From: Nautilus pompilius
Lineage: Eukaryota; Mollusca; Cephalopoda; Nautilida; Nautilidae
Length of the DNA stretch: 64,000 bases
Reading direction: 5' to 3'
Assembly: GCA_018389105.1 (NCBI GenBank)
Contig: JACATO010000052.1
Coordinates: 310,001-374,000 of the forward strand
Below are positions 23,444-35,654 of the stretch, one piece after another. Position 1 is the first letter of the stretch. Every line of letters begins with the position of its first letter. The notes under the pieces were generated by a model. That model did no database searches and was not told the origin of the DNA. It was given only the letters and a program-made list of their open reading frames with translations. A program made the position numbers and the translations under genes.

Positions 23444-23779
23444 ACAGACATGACAAACAGATACCACAGATTTACATGTAATGAAAGAATGAAAAAAAAG
23501 AAAACATTAAAAAACTATCAAAGCAATTTTATTCATAGCTGCTTTCTCAGTGACAAAAGGAGGAAAGAAAATCAAACACACATGATCTGAAAAGAAATAA
23601 ACTAACTTGGAAACATTCTGTCTTGGAAAGGGGAAAAGTTAGTTAAAATAAAACAAATGGACACCAATAAACTACTGTTTTATCACCTGAACTAACTTCA
23701 CTGAGTCAGTTTTTTATATCATTATAGACTTCGTCATGATATTGTTGTTCTAGCTTTTCATTTTTGACATTGTCTATTT

Positions 23780-24960
23780 TCTTTTTGCACTGCACCGAAT
23801 ACTATGCAATGTGAATCCTGAAAATTCCAATGCTTGGCATCTGAAGTGCTGTCTAGAGCACTGAGCATGCTTTCTTTTATGAAACATTTTCTGATCACAT
23901 CAGGAGACCAGGGATTCTAAATGTTCTTGACCCGCTTAAGAAAGCCAGAGTCACATCATCTCCTTATGTACTATCATTCTGTATACATGTGCTCTCTATT
24001 TACAATCTAATCACTTAGATATTTTGCACAAATAGCTTATTCTGGAATATATCAGCCAGTTGTACTAAGCTAATGAATCTACCCAAAAATCATTGCAATA
24101 ACTTAGTTGTGGTCACCCTATGTATGTTTGCCTATAATCTAGTCTATTGCTTCAGTCCTGTGAACCATAAATGAATCCCATACAAGAAGTTTTCATTGGG
24201 TAGGCAACCCTACACATTTTGCAATCAGCAGAAAATGGTCTTCATTTAACCAACTATTTAAGCTCATTTTTTGTCTATAATTTTTATAGGAGTCAGCAGA
24301 TAATTCTCATTTCCTTTTCAAAGCATCGAGGGGAAGTGATAGTTTCGGCTCGCTGACATCTCTCCAAGCATGTCTATCACTCTGACCTATTATGTTCATT
24401 TTTTTTTTCCTTTCTTTTTTAGGATGGTTTTCTTCCCAGAGTGGCACAAAATTGTATTGCCTAGCATTTTGAAATAGACATTTGTTTCATCTAAGTTTCC
24501 AATACTGGCAATGAAGTATTCATGGAATTCTTGTCTTCTGATGATATATTTGTGGAATGTTTCCACCTTTTCTACCTGATGTTGAGGCACTTTTTCTGCA
24601 ATAGTTTTCATTTCTTGCTGTCTTGACAGACACTATGGTGCTTCATTTATTTGTGAAGCCATCAGACACTTGCACAGAAATATTTGTGGTCAGAAAAATT
24701 TAAAACTTACTGTATCTTGTTTCATCTGTTTTCCTTTGGTTTATAAGCCATTATCAAAATGTTCAGAAAACTAGTTAAAAAGTTGTTTATCTAAACATCT
24801 TGTATTTTCAACCAACCTCCAAATTTTCTTGCCATCTCAACAGCTGTAGATTTGGCATAGTTTTCGGCAGCTAACTTGAGCTTGTAGTTTGCTATCTTTA
24901 GTATTTTAGCTTATCAAAAAACATGAACAATGCTTGCTACCACAATTTCAGATGAATGAA
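23780..24960 (-). mobile_element. pogo/Tigger-type transposase relic
   Basis: Minus-strand segments appear in the correct order for a pogo/Tigger transposase with CENP-B-like and DDE_1 domains. At about 24,611-24,396 comes the block equivalent to the end of the DNA-binding region, VEKVETFHKYIIRR, then SIGNLDETNVYFKM, which keeps the first catalytic aspartate (GN.DET). At about 24,190-24,140 comes KLLVWDSFMVHRTEA, the second catalytic block (LVWDSF). At about 23,915-23,820 come SPDVIRKCFI and SALDSTSDAKHW, the C-terminal helix and acidic region. Many stops and frameshifts lie between. The helix-turn-helix part upstream is only faintly visible (about 24,880-24,800). No terminal repeats were assigned with confidence. 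Confidence 0.7.
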
Positions 24961-25044
24961 TGAATGGATGCATGGGAAAGGATTTTGTTGTAGTATAATG
25001 ACCTACTATAGGAAAAGCAGAGCAAATGATGAACTGATATATAC

Positions 25045-25619
25045 ATTTCACATGTCTCTAGAGCACCCGCGAAGAGTAAAAAAACTGCGAATATTGGACG
25101 TGGTCCATAAAAATGCCTATAAACGTCAAAATATAATGTAATATATAATAAAAAATATAATTAAATATATAATAATAATTTAATAAAAAATACAGTAAAA
25201 TGTATGGGTACTCACCAATAATGAATGATACTGATTGAAGATGATGATGATGAATAAGTTGTGCAGCGCCTCGTGGGCAGCAGCCAATCAGCAGCAAGGA
25301 GAAATGAATAACACTCTCGGATTTGCTACTTTCAAACCTCCAGCCAATAGCGTTTATTTTATATTGATATTTTGCTGAATTTACGTTAATATTTATATTA
25401 CAAAATTAGTAAATTATATTGTTATTAATAATTTAGCGTTTAAAAGCATGAAAAAATATATATTGCCATGGAAAAAGCCATAAAAAATCGCGGAAGTTAT
25501 TTGCGATTCTGCGAATATGCGGGGGTTTCCACGAACAATTATTAGTTAGGTTCTAAGGCAAATTCTGCGAATAACCAGGGCCGCGAATGCCGAACCGTGA
25601 TTACACAGGGGGTTGACTG
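25045..25619 (-). mobile_element. Tigger-type MITE, one end truncated
   Basis: In minus orientation the element starts at 25,619 with CAGTCAACCCCCTGTG next to TA (25,620-25,621). It contains repeated ATTCGC/CGCGAA words near both ends, the style of Tigger elements in many animals. The far end stops after TTCGCGGGTGCTCTAGA without the expected mirror of the terminal CAGTCAACC, so it is truncated or diverged there. It has no coding capacity. A donor-like ATTG|GTGAGTACCC and an acceptor-like GACGTTTATAG occur inside it on the minus strand. Confidence 0.6.
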
Positions 25620-25621
25620 TA

Positions 25622-26261
25622 TACAGTATCACATGATCAGCAATATGACAATCACATGCCTAAACAGAGAGTGCGAGTGCTTTCTAAAAAAATCATCAGG
25701 TGTACCTGTCCACTAAAGGAATACAATATAAATACGGTTAAATGTTACTTATTAGCAACCTCTTGGTTTTCAGCAGAAAGTTGTCATTATTCAAAAGATG
25801 CCAGTAAATGAAAAGCCTCAATTTTCAAGTGTATGTATAAGAAACAGCAACAAAAATTGTAGTTGTATAAACATGGTACTAAAAATCATTTTAAATTTGT
25901 TTGATGCAATGTTAAAAATTAAACAATAAAACCAAAAAATACCCAAACATACAGTTGTTTACAGAATGCATGTTTAAAACAAAAACTGAAATAGCCATGC
26001 GCTTATAGTACTAGAATTATTTTTATAATAAAGGCAAACAAAAAAAAATTGTTGGTATACAGTTATAGTTAATGCTGAAGCATGAAGTTTTAAAAGATAC
26101 AGTTGTCCAATGTTATTTGCTTTATATGATTCACCACCACCTAGATGTAAATCCCTCTTTATTTTGCATGCCATTTTATAATCAATTTTAAAGCCACAAT
26201 TTGGGCATATCCTAAGGAAAATGTCCATAGTACTTAATTGTTCTTGAAGTAAACATTATCC
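25622..26261. other. AT-rich sequence, no gene seen
   Basis: No supported feature. Confidence 0.45.
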
Positions 26262-26459
26262 TTATCCAATCTTTGGGTGCATGGTAGCGGCATTTGTCTC
26301 AAGAGGTTCTGCTTCAGTGAATTCACCTGCTGTCTCCACATGACTGTCAAACTTGAAAATGTCTTCAAATTCCTCTGATGTCAGATTATTAGAAATGGCA
26401 ACATTAGCCAGCATATGAATGTATAGCAGCTCAGTACTATCTGTGATAAATATAAGCAA
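26262..26459 (-). other. Open frame resembling a Tigger-type C-terminal tail
   Basis: The 65-codon minus-strand frame contains NNLTSEEFEDIFKFDSHVET followed by an acidic stretch. This resembles the short acidic C-terminal module of some Tigger/jerky-type transposases. It lies upstream, in minus orientation, of the relic at 24.9-23.8 kb and so cannot be that relic's own C-terminus. No catalytic block was found next to it. Weak call. Confidence 0.2.
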
Positions 26460-29396
26460 CCCTCTCTTTTCAGCAACCTAAGATTCCTTAGCTAAATGAA
26501 GTTAATCGAGAATTGCTGTATTTCTTATAACATCAAGTGCTTGAAGCAATGATTCATGCATTCAGATAAACATGATAGTGGCCTTTGAAGGTCTTTAAGC
26601 TAATTCATTTTTGGTGCAGTTCATAATGTCATATATAGACTGGCACATCCTGTCTAGTTTTACTACAGCTGGATTTGACATTAAATTCAACCAGTCCATC
26701 ATATCACACATATTTTTGAAACAAAGAATTTTATTGTATTAAACTTAAACAGTGTTTGCAGTTTTTTAAAAAAAATTTTAATAATGGAAACAAGAGAGAT
26801 GCATAATTAAATGTAAAAGCACAGTAATATATTTATAAATGTAATAAACAGTATCATTTGACCATGGAAACCATTTCAGAAGAACAGATGCTTTTACTAA
26901 ATATCTGTATACTTTTTCTTTTCCTAATGTAAATCTTAATTTTTTTTTTATTTATGAATTCTCTATAGCACACCTAGATCTGTTGAATGTTGCTGATGCT
27001 GCAGTCTGGAATGATTTTCTGATATGCAAATTTAAAAAAAAAACTATCCCCTAGTATATACTTATTTTCTTTTCATCAACTAACAAAATGAAAAATAAAA
27101 ATAAGGAGATAAAAATTTGTATTTTAGAAAATTCCTCAAATTTTCAGTATAATATTGCAGGTTTCTTCTGATTTTGTACTTTTTAAGAAAAATGTATGGC
27201 ATGATATCTTTCATTAAAATAATATGCTTTAAAATTTCAAACAAAGTATGGCATTACTCAGTATTTCATGAATATAGTATCAAAACAAAGTATTTAGTTG
27301 TTCATGCCATAAAACTATCATTGTTGGGATATTTGACGTAAATCTATGTTGGAAGATGTTTGATAATGTTTAGGTCCATCCTATATTTATTGTGTCAGAT
27401 AAGATGGATTGCTCTTGTTTCATTACCATGTAATGTCACCTGTGATTGCTTAGCATGAGGATGGAATACAAATGTATTTATAGGTAAGTTTGAAAAAAAA
27501 AAACATCTAAACTAAACTTGTTTCTATAATTTTTAGAATAAACTCATTTCAATGGATCAGTTTATCATGATTGAGAAGAAAAATCCCATGAAAGAATTTC
27601 TTTAAAGAATTTTCTCTAAACATTTGAACCCATATGATGTATAAGTCATAGAATTTAACATGGGAATCTCCATAGTTTTAGACATTAAGAAGGCGCATTA
27701 CTAAAAATCAAAAAAGAAAGAATGCAATAAAAGTTTAATGTGGGGACTGATCTTGGACTCAATCCAATTCAATAGCAGATCAGTAGCAAAAACTCTTGAG
27801 TTCAAAGTGACTACAAAAGTTTATTAAAAGGCAGAATCCATGTAGATGAGCTTCAGCTAAATCTTTGTGGAGTGATCAACATTGGAGGTCATTGTGTGGC
27901 AGATAAACACATTGATTACGCTTTAGATAGATACTTTGTCTGAAAATTAGCATCATTTATGCACAAATTTTGATATGCAGAATACAGATTATTTATGTGA
28001 TCACTATTATAAACAAATAAAATGCAGGAAGATGAGTATTTCCATCCTTTCAGTTTTTTCCTCTGCCAACAAGAAATGCTGCTACTAGGGACATTTTAAA
28101 TTTGACTGAAATATTATCACTGTATTTGTATCTGAAATGATTTCATTTGAATGCCCCCAGCATCTTTAAAGATAAAATTATTTATATTGTTATCTTTATC
28201 CATTGGAAGAACACACTTAAAATTTCAGTGTAACCTTTTATTCTTCCATTTCTTTTCATTGTAAAGTATCTGGCCTGTAATATGGACTATAATGCAAGAC
28301 CAATTCATGAAAATTTTCAGTTTCTACAGTGAAAAAGCTTTCTGTAGATTTGAACCATCGCATGAACACTTCTATGTGCATGGGGCTCAACTCTCTCTGT
28401 CTTTAGTTCATAATGCATAATATGCTTGTACAAATCTCTCTTGTGTATTTCTCTTTGACAAAACAAATATTAAATATAGTGTCTGTTTCCATTTCCAACC
28501 ACCTGATTAATTACAGTCCATCACTAACTTCGTTATCTTATTTTAAGTTTACCCGATTGCTGATTTTGTGTGCCTATAGAAAATATCATTATGCTTGCTT
28601 ACACAAGGGCTTACAAAAAATACAACACATTTTACAAAATTAAATAAAAAAAATTTTTTTTAGGTCTCTCTTGTTGCTTTCTTTATTGAACATAGTTTGA
28701 TTTTATTTCATTTTAAATATTTAGCAGTTTTAAATGATCTGGTGTTAGCTGTCTACATCATGATTTACAGAATGCTTTTCATAATTTCTGTAGGTTTTTT
28801 TTTTTTTTAAATTCTCTGTGAAAAGGTGATACCCCTGGAAGCACTTCCTTTGTAAAAAGTTTGACTATGCTTGTTTCATTACTTGTAACATTCTAATCAA
28901 ACGTTGCACATGATTTATGGATCCTACTGTATTTTTTAATGGTGCACTTTTTATTGCCAGTTATCAGTTTTGGAGTATTTGTAAATGTCTAGTTTTTTTT
29001 TTTTTTTTTTTGTATACTTGTAAACTCATACAAGAATAAATGCATTTTTCAAGGAATCTAAAATTTGAAGGAAAAGCCGATTTGCACAAGTGCTTATGAT
29101 ATAGGTTCTCTGAATTCCTCTAGAAAACATTACTCAGGGAAAATTCTAATTATTTGACTGTTTGCCAGAGTAGTTTAGTATTTTATAAATTCTTTCATGC
29201 ATGCATGAATATTTATAGCTGCAGTATGTCTGAAAGATTTGATTGTTAATCAGTTAAGGTATATTCAATGTATTAGACATTGCTTAAAGTTGGATTGAAT
29301 ATTTATTTAAATTTAAATATTTGTAAAATAGAAAAGTAATAACAGAAGTTGAGATTGCACTCCATTTAGATGATAAGTTGCTTCTATTTTTATTAC
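26460..29396. other. Long AT-rich stretch, no gene seen
   Basis: Chance frames only. A T-run of 19 lies at 28,993-29,011. The junction TTATAG|GTAAGT at 27,483/27,484 resembles a zero-length exon but lacks a pyrimidine tract. Confidence 0.5.
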
Positions 29397-29398
29397 TA

Positions 29399-29472
29399 GG
29401 AATGTTCAAATTAAACCTGTCTGGAATAGTATTGGGATAATGGTATCAGGCTTGGTTTTATTCTAATGTTTC
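29399..29472. mobile_element. 74-bp foldback mini-MITE, copy 2
   Basis: Arms GGAATGTTCAAATTAAACC and the inverse in GGTTTTATTCTAATGTTTC, with the same spacer words as copy 1. TA flanks both sides (29,397-29,398 and 29,473-29,474), giving the best view of the target duplication. Confidence 0.7.
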
Positions 29473-29474
29473 TA

Positions 29475-30667
29475 TTATTTATTTACAACATTATAAACCA
29501 TCTAAACATACTGAATGTACACAGAGACTGTGATATCTAGATAAACAGATGATTTTCTCATTTTGTCTTACATTCAGAATGTGTCCCCAGCCATTCAGTG
29601 GTGAAAAAATTATCATAGATTAGATATTAAAGTCAATGAAATTAAATTGATAGGGCTGGGATATGTAGACTGGTAGCATGTATTTTTACATTGTTGTCAT
29701 GACGATTTTTGCTAATATTTAAAACTAGCTGGATTCCAATCATTTCAGTCCAAATTAGAAATTTTTTAGCATATTAATATTACTTTATTTGTGGAAGACA
29801 AGCTAGAGAGTTTGAGATTTTAAGGAAAAGTGTTTTCTATCTGCAAAAGTTAAATAGAAGTAATATAGGTTATTTGATTGTTACTTTAAAATAATATCTT
29901 TTGCTTGTTTATATAATAATTAATCAATTTATTTTATTTTTTGCATTATCCATGGTAAATAGCTTTGAGAGATGTGAATATCAAACTACTAGCTTCCTAA
30001 TGTTATGCTGTTATTTCTTGAATATTGTTTAAAAAGAGTTAATGTTAAGACAACACCAAGAACTAAATGGTGAGAAACTGTCCTTCCTGGATTTTGCTAA
30101 ATGAGAATTGAACTGTTTTTTGTTTTTGTTTTTTTAACTTATGGATAAGAGTTTGGAGAAACCAAATAAGTAGGTTGAAAGTTGAAAAACACTGTGAGAG
30201 TAATCAGTGATGTTAATGCATTGAATGCATTACCAGATGGCATTGTGACAGCAAACATCTTAATAATTTTAAGAACTATTTGTATGAGTATTTCATCATT
30301 TCACTTCGTAGTTGGCTGGGAATATTGTTGAACTTTAATTACTCCAGCTCCCCTCTAATATTATAAATAATAAATTATTTTCATCATTTATTTATTTTTA
30401 ATGCAACATAGCTGAAACTGTTAAGCACTCTCTCAGAGTATGCTCAAAGTACACCCAAGATAGACAGATTTATTGGGGTAGTATTGTTCCTAGCACTGCT
30501 GAGATGATTTTTAAAAAACATTTAATGAACAAAATACTTTCTAAAGTTGAAATGCTGTTTCTTGGGAGGACCTCAAGAGTAATACTCTGAAATTTCAGGG
30601 ATCACTAAGCAAGCATTTACTTTTTTTTTTTTAAATCACTTATTACACAAATTCCAAACTGTTAGTG
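29475..30667. other. AT-rich sequence, no gene seen
   Basis: No supported feature. Confidence 0.5.
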
Positions 30668-31000
30668 ACTACCAGAGGGTGGCACGATGGTCAAGTGATA
30701 GATTACTGGATCTTATGTTTAAGAGCCTACATTCAAATCCTGTTTGGAATTGGTTAATTTTAGCATGCTTCTGTGGCATAGTCTCTTCTTACTCTTCATC
30801 AGCCAGCAGTATGATTTCTGGGTACTCTGGTTTTCTCCCACATCTAAGGATGAAGAGTTCTGGTAAGACTTTTGGTAGGTTTTCCTGGGTTTACACTTGA
30901 CATGGAAGGATAGTGTATGCCCACAATGCAAGTATTCTTTCTCTCTAGTCTTGGATTATGATCCAGAACTATTGATCTCTTACTCCAGGATGGCACAGGA
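30668..31000 (+). mobile_element. tRNA-derived SINE with well preserved head, type C tail
   Basis: This copy shows the polymerase III promoter best: an A-box-like GATGGTCAAGTGATAGATTA and a B-box-like ATTCAAATCCTG about 35 bases later. The central part GGGTACTCTGGTTTTCTCCC strongly resembles the conserved core found in animal SINE superfamilies (the Meta-domain type), as I recall it. The tail after GAGTTCTGGTAAG differs from the type A and type B tails elsewhere in the window. The 3' boundary is approximate. Confidence 0.7.
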
Positions 31001-32449
31001 TAATAATGATGCATTTTTCTTACTCCCACCACAGCTATCTAAATCTGATTATGTGGTAGCCACACATTGCAAATAACTCTTTACCCTAATTACCATGTAC
31101 ACTTATTAATAAGTGAAAATTTTTGGAGGGCCATAAAATATCATGTGAAAATGAACAAGTGGGTTAACCTTTTTTGCTTTTAACTTTGTCTAAAAAGTTT
31201 TTATGTATGATGTAGCAAGATCAGTTCTACATTTGGCTGCTATAGCTGTTTATAAGTGAGGCTTATCCTCCACATGAAAGTTTGATGTGAGACTAAGAGA
31301 TAGCCAGCTATCCAACTCCTTTCTGAAGACAGGAGATGTACAATTTACCCAAGTGCTTGTCTCTGAACAGTTTTTTCTCCATGTAGTCTTTATAGGCTGA
31401 AAAGAAAAGGCAGTGGTGATGAGTTGACAAAAAAGCATTTCTCATCTCTCTCTCTCCCTTCATTGAAGGTTATTTTTGCAAATGAATGCAGAGTTACTTC
31501 TTGACTGTTGAATACATATGTGGATATGTCACAAGAGCTTTAAACTGCTGCTGAAAATAATATTTGTTGATGATATATCAGATTTGTAGCCAGCTTGGAT
31601 CATTGATTCATGTACTTAAATGTGTAGCATTTATTTTCTGACCATTCAGGTGGTCAAGAATGTTGCTGATCAACCAGGTATCTGAAAAGTTTCTTTTGTC
31701 TTTCTCTTGAGCTGTTGATTGCATATTGTTTTTGTAAGTCAAATCTTACATAGTTTTGGAAATTGATATTGGTTGGGGTGCATTTGCCATTTTCTAAAGT
31801 TTGTTGGCTACTCTAAGCAGACTGCTGTGCAGTGAAGATCAGGAATTTTGAAAGGCAATTCTTTTTATTGTGGGGGAGATGAAGTTTGTACACATTAAGT
31901 CTAAGCTGGCAACTCTGCCTTGAACCAAAACTTGGACTAGGTCTCTCATTGCTTTCTGCTGTGAACAGTAAAAAATTCCATGGTTAACTGTGTCATCCAT
32001 TTTTGTTATTCTGTCAGTTTCCATATGAATTTATTTTTCTTTGTAGAATATACTTGGTGGACAATTTACCAGTCAATTTCAGAAGAAAAATTGTCTATGC
32101 AACAGTTTTTGTATAGTTCAAGAGATTGTTTTCAAAGTGGTCAGAAATTCAAATATACCTGTCTATGTTCATGACTAAATGGAAATACAGATTGTGTTGT
32201 GAGATTTTCTTTATAGATTTTATATTATTGATATAAATTTAATGTTTCCAAACTGTGTTAGTTTACTCTTATTCCATGCTGTTAAGTTATCTTTATGCTA
32301 TTTACTAAGGTTTTTGTTTATTATTTGGTGGATGTTAGGTTGGCTACATAAAACTAATATCTCATTATTTGTATTAAATGCTGCAGCTATTTGCCTCCTT
32401 TTTTTTTGCTACTACACTAAACCCTATTATGTCTAGTATAGTTTTTATC
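31001..32449. other. AT-rich region downstream of the L1-like relic, unassigned
   Basis: Successive short minus-strand frames (32,024-31,839 and 31,438-31,250) lie where the C-terminal part of the L1-like ORF2 would fall. They may belong to it, but I see no diagnostic motif. Confidence 0.35.
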
Positions 32450-33665
32450 TTTTGAGCCACTATTTTCCTCTCTGTTCACCTTTCCTTTTAAGGTTGTGTG
32501 CACTCAGTCTATCTAGCATTCCTAAATTCCTAATACGCTGTTGTTCCTGTACCATAATTGGGGAGTAACTATGCTGTTGATTATTTTTCTCACCTACAGA
32601 GCTAAGGTTTTGGGCTTACCAGTTCTTTAATTTCTATTTTACATCTTCACCATTGTTCTTTATATCTTTCTTCTTTGCCAGTATCCAAATAATTCTACGA
32701 AATACCATTATTTATTAACTCATCTAATTCCTTCACTTGCAGGTGTGTTTCTTTCTCCAGGGAGCCCAAATCTTGGAGCGGTTAATTTGAGCACCAGATG
32801 CACCCTTGTAGATCCTGTGTAGCAAAAACAGCCTTCACACTTTTTCAATTTCATAGTATGATCATGATGTTGTTGGCTTGCTATAGTATTTTTTTTGTCT
32901 ATGTTATCAGTTATCAGAATTCATACTATTCTATTCTACAGATTTATGCAGGAGAATGTTGCCATTACCAACGTGTAAAATATGCCACTTAGTGGGCAAC
33001 CCTTTTATATTTCTTGGTTGGGTTTTAACTATGCCAATGCAAAGCTATTTCAAATAATTTTTGTCTGGATATCAATGTAGCATATTTTCTCCTGAAATTA
33101 TACCATTTTAGTGTTTTAAACAGAAACCTCATTCTACCCTATCAAAAGCTTTAGACTAGTCTGGCTAGTAGAACTGCTTCAGAATTTTCAGTCTATTTTA
33201 TATGCAATATTTCTTTGATTATTTGAAGAGAATCTGCAATGGATTGGTCTCAAATTGAGCATATCTGGTTTATATTTATAACCTGTCCATCACAGTAGTT
33301 AGCCTGTTTGCTAATGCTTTAGTTTATATTCTTAGTTTAGGTAACTAATAGGTCTCCAGTTATCCAGAAAGTTCTGATCACCTTTCATACATAATATGGT
33401 TATCATGGCACTGCATTGGCTAAGTGGGAAAGTTTGAGAGTGTGCTGTTAGCTGCCACCATCAGATCACTAGGTAGGTGTCTGAACCTTTTATAGAACCC
33501 TAGCATGAGGTCTTTGCTTTCTGAAGATTTGTCATTATTTAATGCCTGAATGGCATCTTTTATTTTCTTGATGTTTAGGGGTCCTTCGCAGAACTCAGCA
33601 CCTAAGGGTCTATTTAGTTGATAGTCTAAACTCACTGGAAGTGTAGCATTGGACACTATTTACTT
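32450..33665 (-). mobile_element. L1-like LINE reverse transcriptase relic
   Basis: The minus strand reads, with stops and shifts, the core of an L1/Tx1-type reverse transcriptase. At 33,595-33,480: EGPLNIKKIKDAIQALNNDK, then a block equivalent to SPGSDGL..EFYK. At about 33,395-33,350: a block matching KGDQ.F..NWRPIS. At about 33,300-33,200: RPISLL-type spacing, with VININQ, CSI and SIADSLQIIKE. Further down (about 32,600-32,540): a segment like SIVTPQLWYRNNSV, which matches the region after the RT where L1 proteins carry ..W YR... The endonuclease half is missing. Decayed beyond function. Confidence 0.65.
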
Positions 33666-35580
33666 TCACTTTAAGAAATTCATAATAATTTTGAGAACAA
33701 AACTTTATAGTTTGGATTTTTTAAATTAGTTAAAATAATAGTACCGAAAAAATTGCTCTAAAAGCTCTTTAAAAAAATACAAAAGATAAATAATTATTAT
33801 AAAATGTTTAAAATAAAAAAATAAAATTGCAGCCTTTAAAAAAAAAAACAAAAACATTTGTTTAGTTTGTGTTATTTTGATGCAGGATTTTTATATAGCA
33901 ATTTAAAATGCACATTGATTGTCCTCTAGTTCCCACTTAATGGATTTCAAGTATCAAGTTGATTGATTGTTTTGTTTCAATTTTCAGTTTTGTATTGCAT
34001 TTTATTCACTTTTTAATTTGTAATTGTTTAGCAAAAACAGAATGATTTTGCAGCAGGCTACTATGGTATTCACCTAGTATGATAAAGTAGATTCAATCTA
34101 CTGTAGTTAACCTTATTAATTAAACAGTCATTTGTACAAAGGTTGCTGATCATTATGGCACAAACATTGTCTCCACATGAACATTAGATCTGGTAGTCTT
34201 GCTTGATCCAAACTATATCTTTTTACTTTCTTCTTTTGGACAGAATGTAAACTTTTCTATGGTTTAGCAAATATGATGAAAGAAAAGTGGTTTTAGATTT
34301 AAAATATGTAAATGGGAAGGTAGGGTAGTTTGTTTTTCCTTTCTTTCTTTCTTATTTTTAATAGAAAATGAGTTGGTTTGTTTTGGGGAGTGGTTTATTC
34401 CATTTTTTTTTGTGCCAGAAGCAAGTGTCCTGAGGAATTTGTAAATAATCCACCATTACTGGAAGGAACTTTCTGGAATGGAGATTGGAGAAGAGAAATG
34501 GAAATAAACAAATCTGAGAGGGAGGGGGAAATCAACAACATAAAACCATTTGTCAGTAATTTTGTTTTTAATCTGATTTCTGGCTGTGTTTGCTTGATGT
34601 AAGTAAGATATTGGGTAACTTGTGTGAGGGTGTGTATCATTGGTCAGTCAGTTCTAGTCCAGGTATATATCCTCCTGTCTAGTGCTCTGTCTGTTTAGAG
34701 AAGTTGAAGCTCTTACAGGTAGTTGGTCAGTTTTTTCACTGGAGCAAAAGTAGGCTATCTCCAGAAATAACACTTATCTATCTGACCTACTGTTGGTAAT
34801 GGCCAGAGAGTCTGGATGGGCCAAAGTCAATGGAAGTGTAATAAAAGTTTTTCCAGGGTTCCTTTCCCTGTGGGGCTGGGGGGGGGGGTCTTTATTGTTA
34901 CCTGTGCTAATAAATTCCATCTTCCCACAAAAGGAAAAATAAAAACTACCAAACTTTGATAAAGTAGTTTTATAGTACAGCAGGGTCTGACTTCAAAGGC
35001 CTGGTGGATAAAACAAGACTTCAAAACCCTAAAGATATTTATAGACGGTATAAGTATGAAGTAGGGGAGGGGATGGACTGTGATTTTTATCTTGTAGTGG
35101 TAAGAGCCCTTTAATAGCACACTTCTTGATTTAGCAGGCAGAAATTATCATGGGACCGTCTGCAACAGTTTTTCAATAGAAAAATATTACTAGCAGATTT
35201 ATTTTCAGACTTTATATATCATTTGTTGGATTTAGAATGTAATTCAGTAGTCATTTATCAAACTATAATGATGTTACTACCAGTGAGTGGGTAGTTTTGA
35301 CTGTTGTTGTGTGGATAGATTAAACAATGATTGTTGTTGTTTATTATTATACATTTGAAATAAGTTGAGGAATGGGGATAATAAGAAAATAAGCTGTATT
35401 CTAAATGGTTAAATTCTAATAAGTTCCATGCCCCAATCCACCTCTCATAAAGTATTGTTAATTGATAAGGATAGATATACTGAAAACAATTGTTTCTGTT
35501 TGCAAGAAAAATACATAATTTAGTCTAAGGTAAATAGTTTACAATGTGGTTGGTTATGGCTGATAACTGTCTTTATCTAC
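33666..35580. other. AT-rich sequence, no gene seen
   Basis: Frames at 34,378-34,640 on both strands have no recognisable motif. A G-run lies at about 34,879-34,888. A 19-nt minus-strand block at about 34,893-34,911 is bracketed by splice-like sites but is too short to judge. Confidence 0.45.
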
Positions 35581-35582
35581 TA

Positions 35583-35654
35583 GTGATGTTCGAATGAAAT
35601 TTTGCTGAAAATAGAATTATCATAATTGTATATGGTTGGGTTTTATTTGATCTT
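35583..35654. mobile_element. Foldback mini-MITE, copy 3, decayed
   Basis: The left arm GTGATGTTCGAATGAAAT follows TA (35,581-35,582); the right arm is diverged (GGGTTTTATTTGATC). Assigned by similarity to copies 1, 2 and 4. Confidence 0.4.

Noticed and set aside
24956..25297. Open frames on both strands at the edge of the Tigger-type MITE.
   Set aside because: They fall in MITE sequence with no similarity to transposase; histidine and isoleucine/tyrosine runs reflect simple sequence.
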